From an uncultured Eubacteriales bacterium (GTDB lineage Bacteria; Bacillota_A; Clostridia; Christensenellales; Aristaeellaceae), in assembly GCA_900553645.1 (NCBI GenBank), contig USEE01000117.1, forward strand, positions 1-5,595: 5,595 nt of DNA, written 5' to 3'. The translations under genes and the position numbers were made by a program. Shown in pieces: positions 5,546 to 5,595 of the stretch; positions within the stretch are counted from its first letter, which is position 1, and each line of letters opens with the position of its first letter. A model generated the notes under the pieces. The model saw only the letters and a list, made by a program, of their open reading frames with translations. It did no database searches and was not told the origin of the DNA.

Positions 5546-5595
5546 AGTGTGTCTCAAAAATTCCTTAATCCGCAATTTCGGCGTCTTTTCCGCCA
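5546..5595. other. Lower-GC, possibly repetitive sequence after mtaB, cut by the window edge
   Basis: The 50 bases after the mtaB stop are richer in A and T than the genes before them. They begin with GTGTGTCTCAAAAATTCC (5547-5564) and run to the edge. No terminator or gene is visible. GTGTCTCAAAA (5549-5559) matches GTGTCTTAAAA in the prmA leader (2240-2250) at 10 of 11 bases. This could be the start of a dispersed intergenic repeat or a mobile-element end, or simply the beginning of a spacer. Confidence 0.3.

Overview
This window is a housekeeping chromosomal segment of a GC-rich member of the Bacillota, most likely class Clostridia. On the + strand it carries the 3' part of dnaK, then dnaJ, prmA, rsmE and mtaB. 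The order matches the Bacillus subtilis block hrcA-grpE-dnaK-dnaJ-yqeT-yqeU-yqeV. Strong AGGAGG-type ribosome binding sites, a TTG start for dnaJ and the DnaK substrate-binding sequence also fit Bacillota. I cannot name a genus. A gut-type, GC-rich clostridial lineage is my guess, not something the sequence proves.

Layout: dnaK enters from the left edge and ends at 744, followed by a strong intrinsic terminator (774-818). The dnaK-dnaJ gap (745-1031) then holds an extended -10 promoter, a possible direct-repeat operator over its -35 region, a short 5'UTR hairpin and the Shine-Dalgarno site of dnaJ. dnaJ (1032-2168) is followed by a 161-base leader with several inverted repeats, some of pseudoknot topology. 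Next come prmA (2330-3277) and rsmE (3277-4014), which overlap by one base (TGATG). A second intrinsic terminator (4019-4053) closes that unit. A 253-base gap contains a 12-base palindrome and a second extended -10 promoter. mtaB (4268-5545) follows, and then 50 bases of lower-GC, possibly repetitive sequence run to the edge.

Function: DnaK and DnaJ are the Hsp70/Hsp40 protein-folding pair. PrmA methylates ribosomal protein L11, RsmE methylates 16S rRNA, and MtaB makes the ms2t6A modification beside tRNA anticodons. The window therefore joins protein quality control to maturation of the translation machinery. Gene order is conserved, but two terminators and two internal promoters split the block into at least three transcription units: dnaK (with any upstream genes), dnaJ-prmA-rsmE, and mtaB. 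I see no CIRCE heat-shock operator inside the window.

The proteins look intact and conventional, and I see no defence system, phage, CRISPR array or RNA gene. The points worth a second look are non-coding: the dnaJ promoter architecture, the structured prmA leader, and a short motif shared by that leader and the DNA after mtaB. Every coding strand also lies opposite long antisense open frames, which I treat as compositional shadows.
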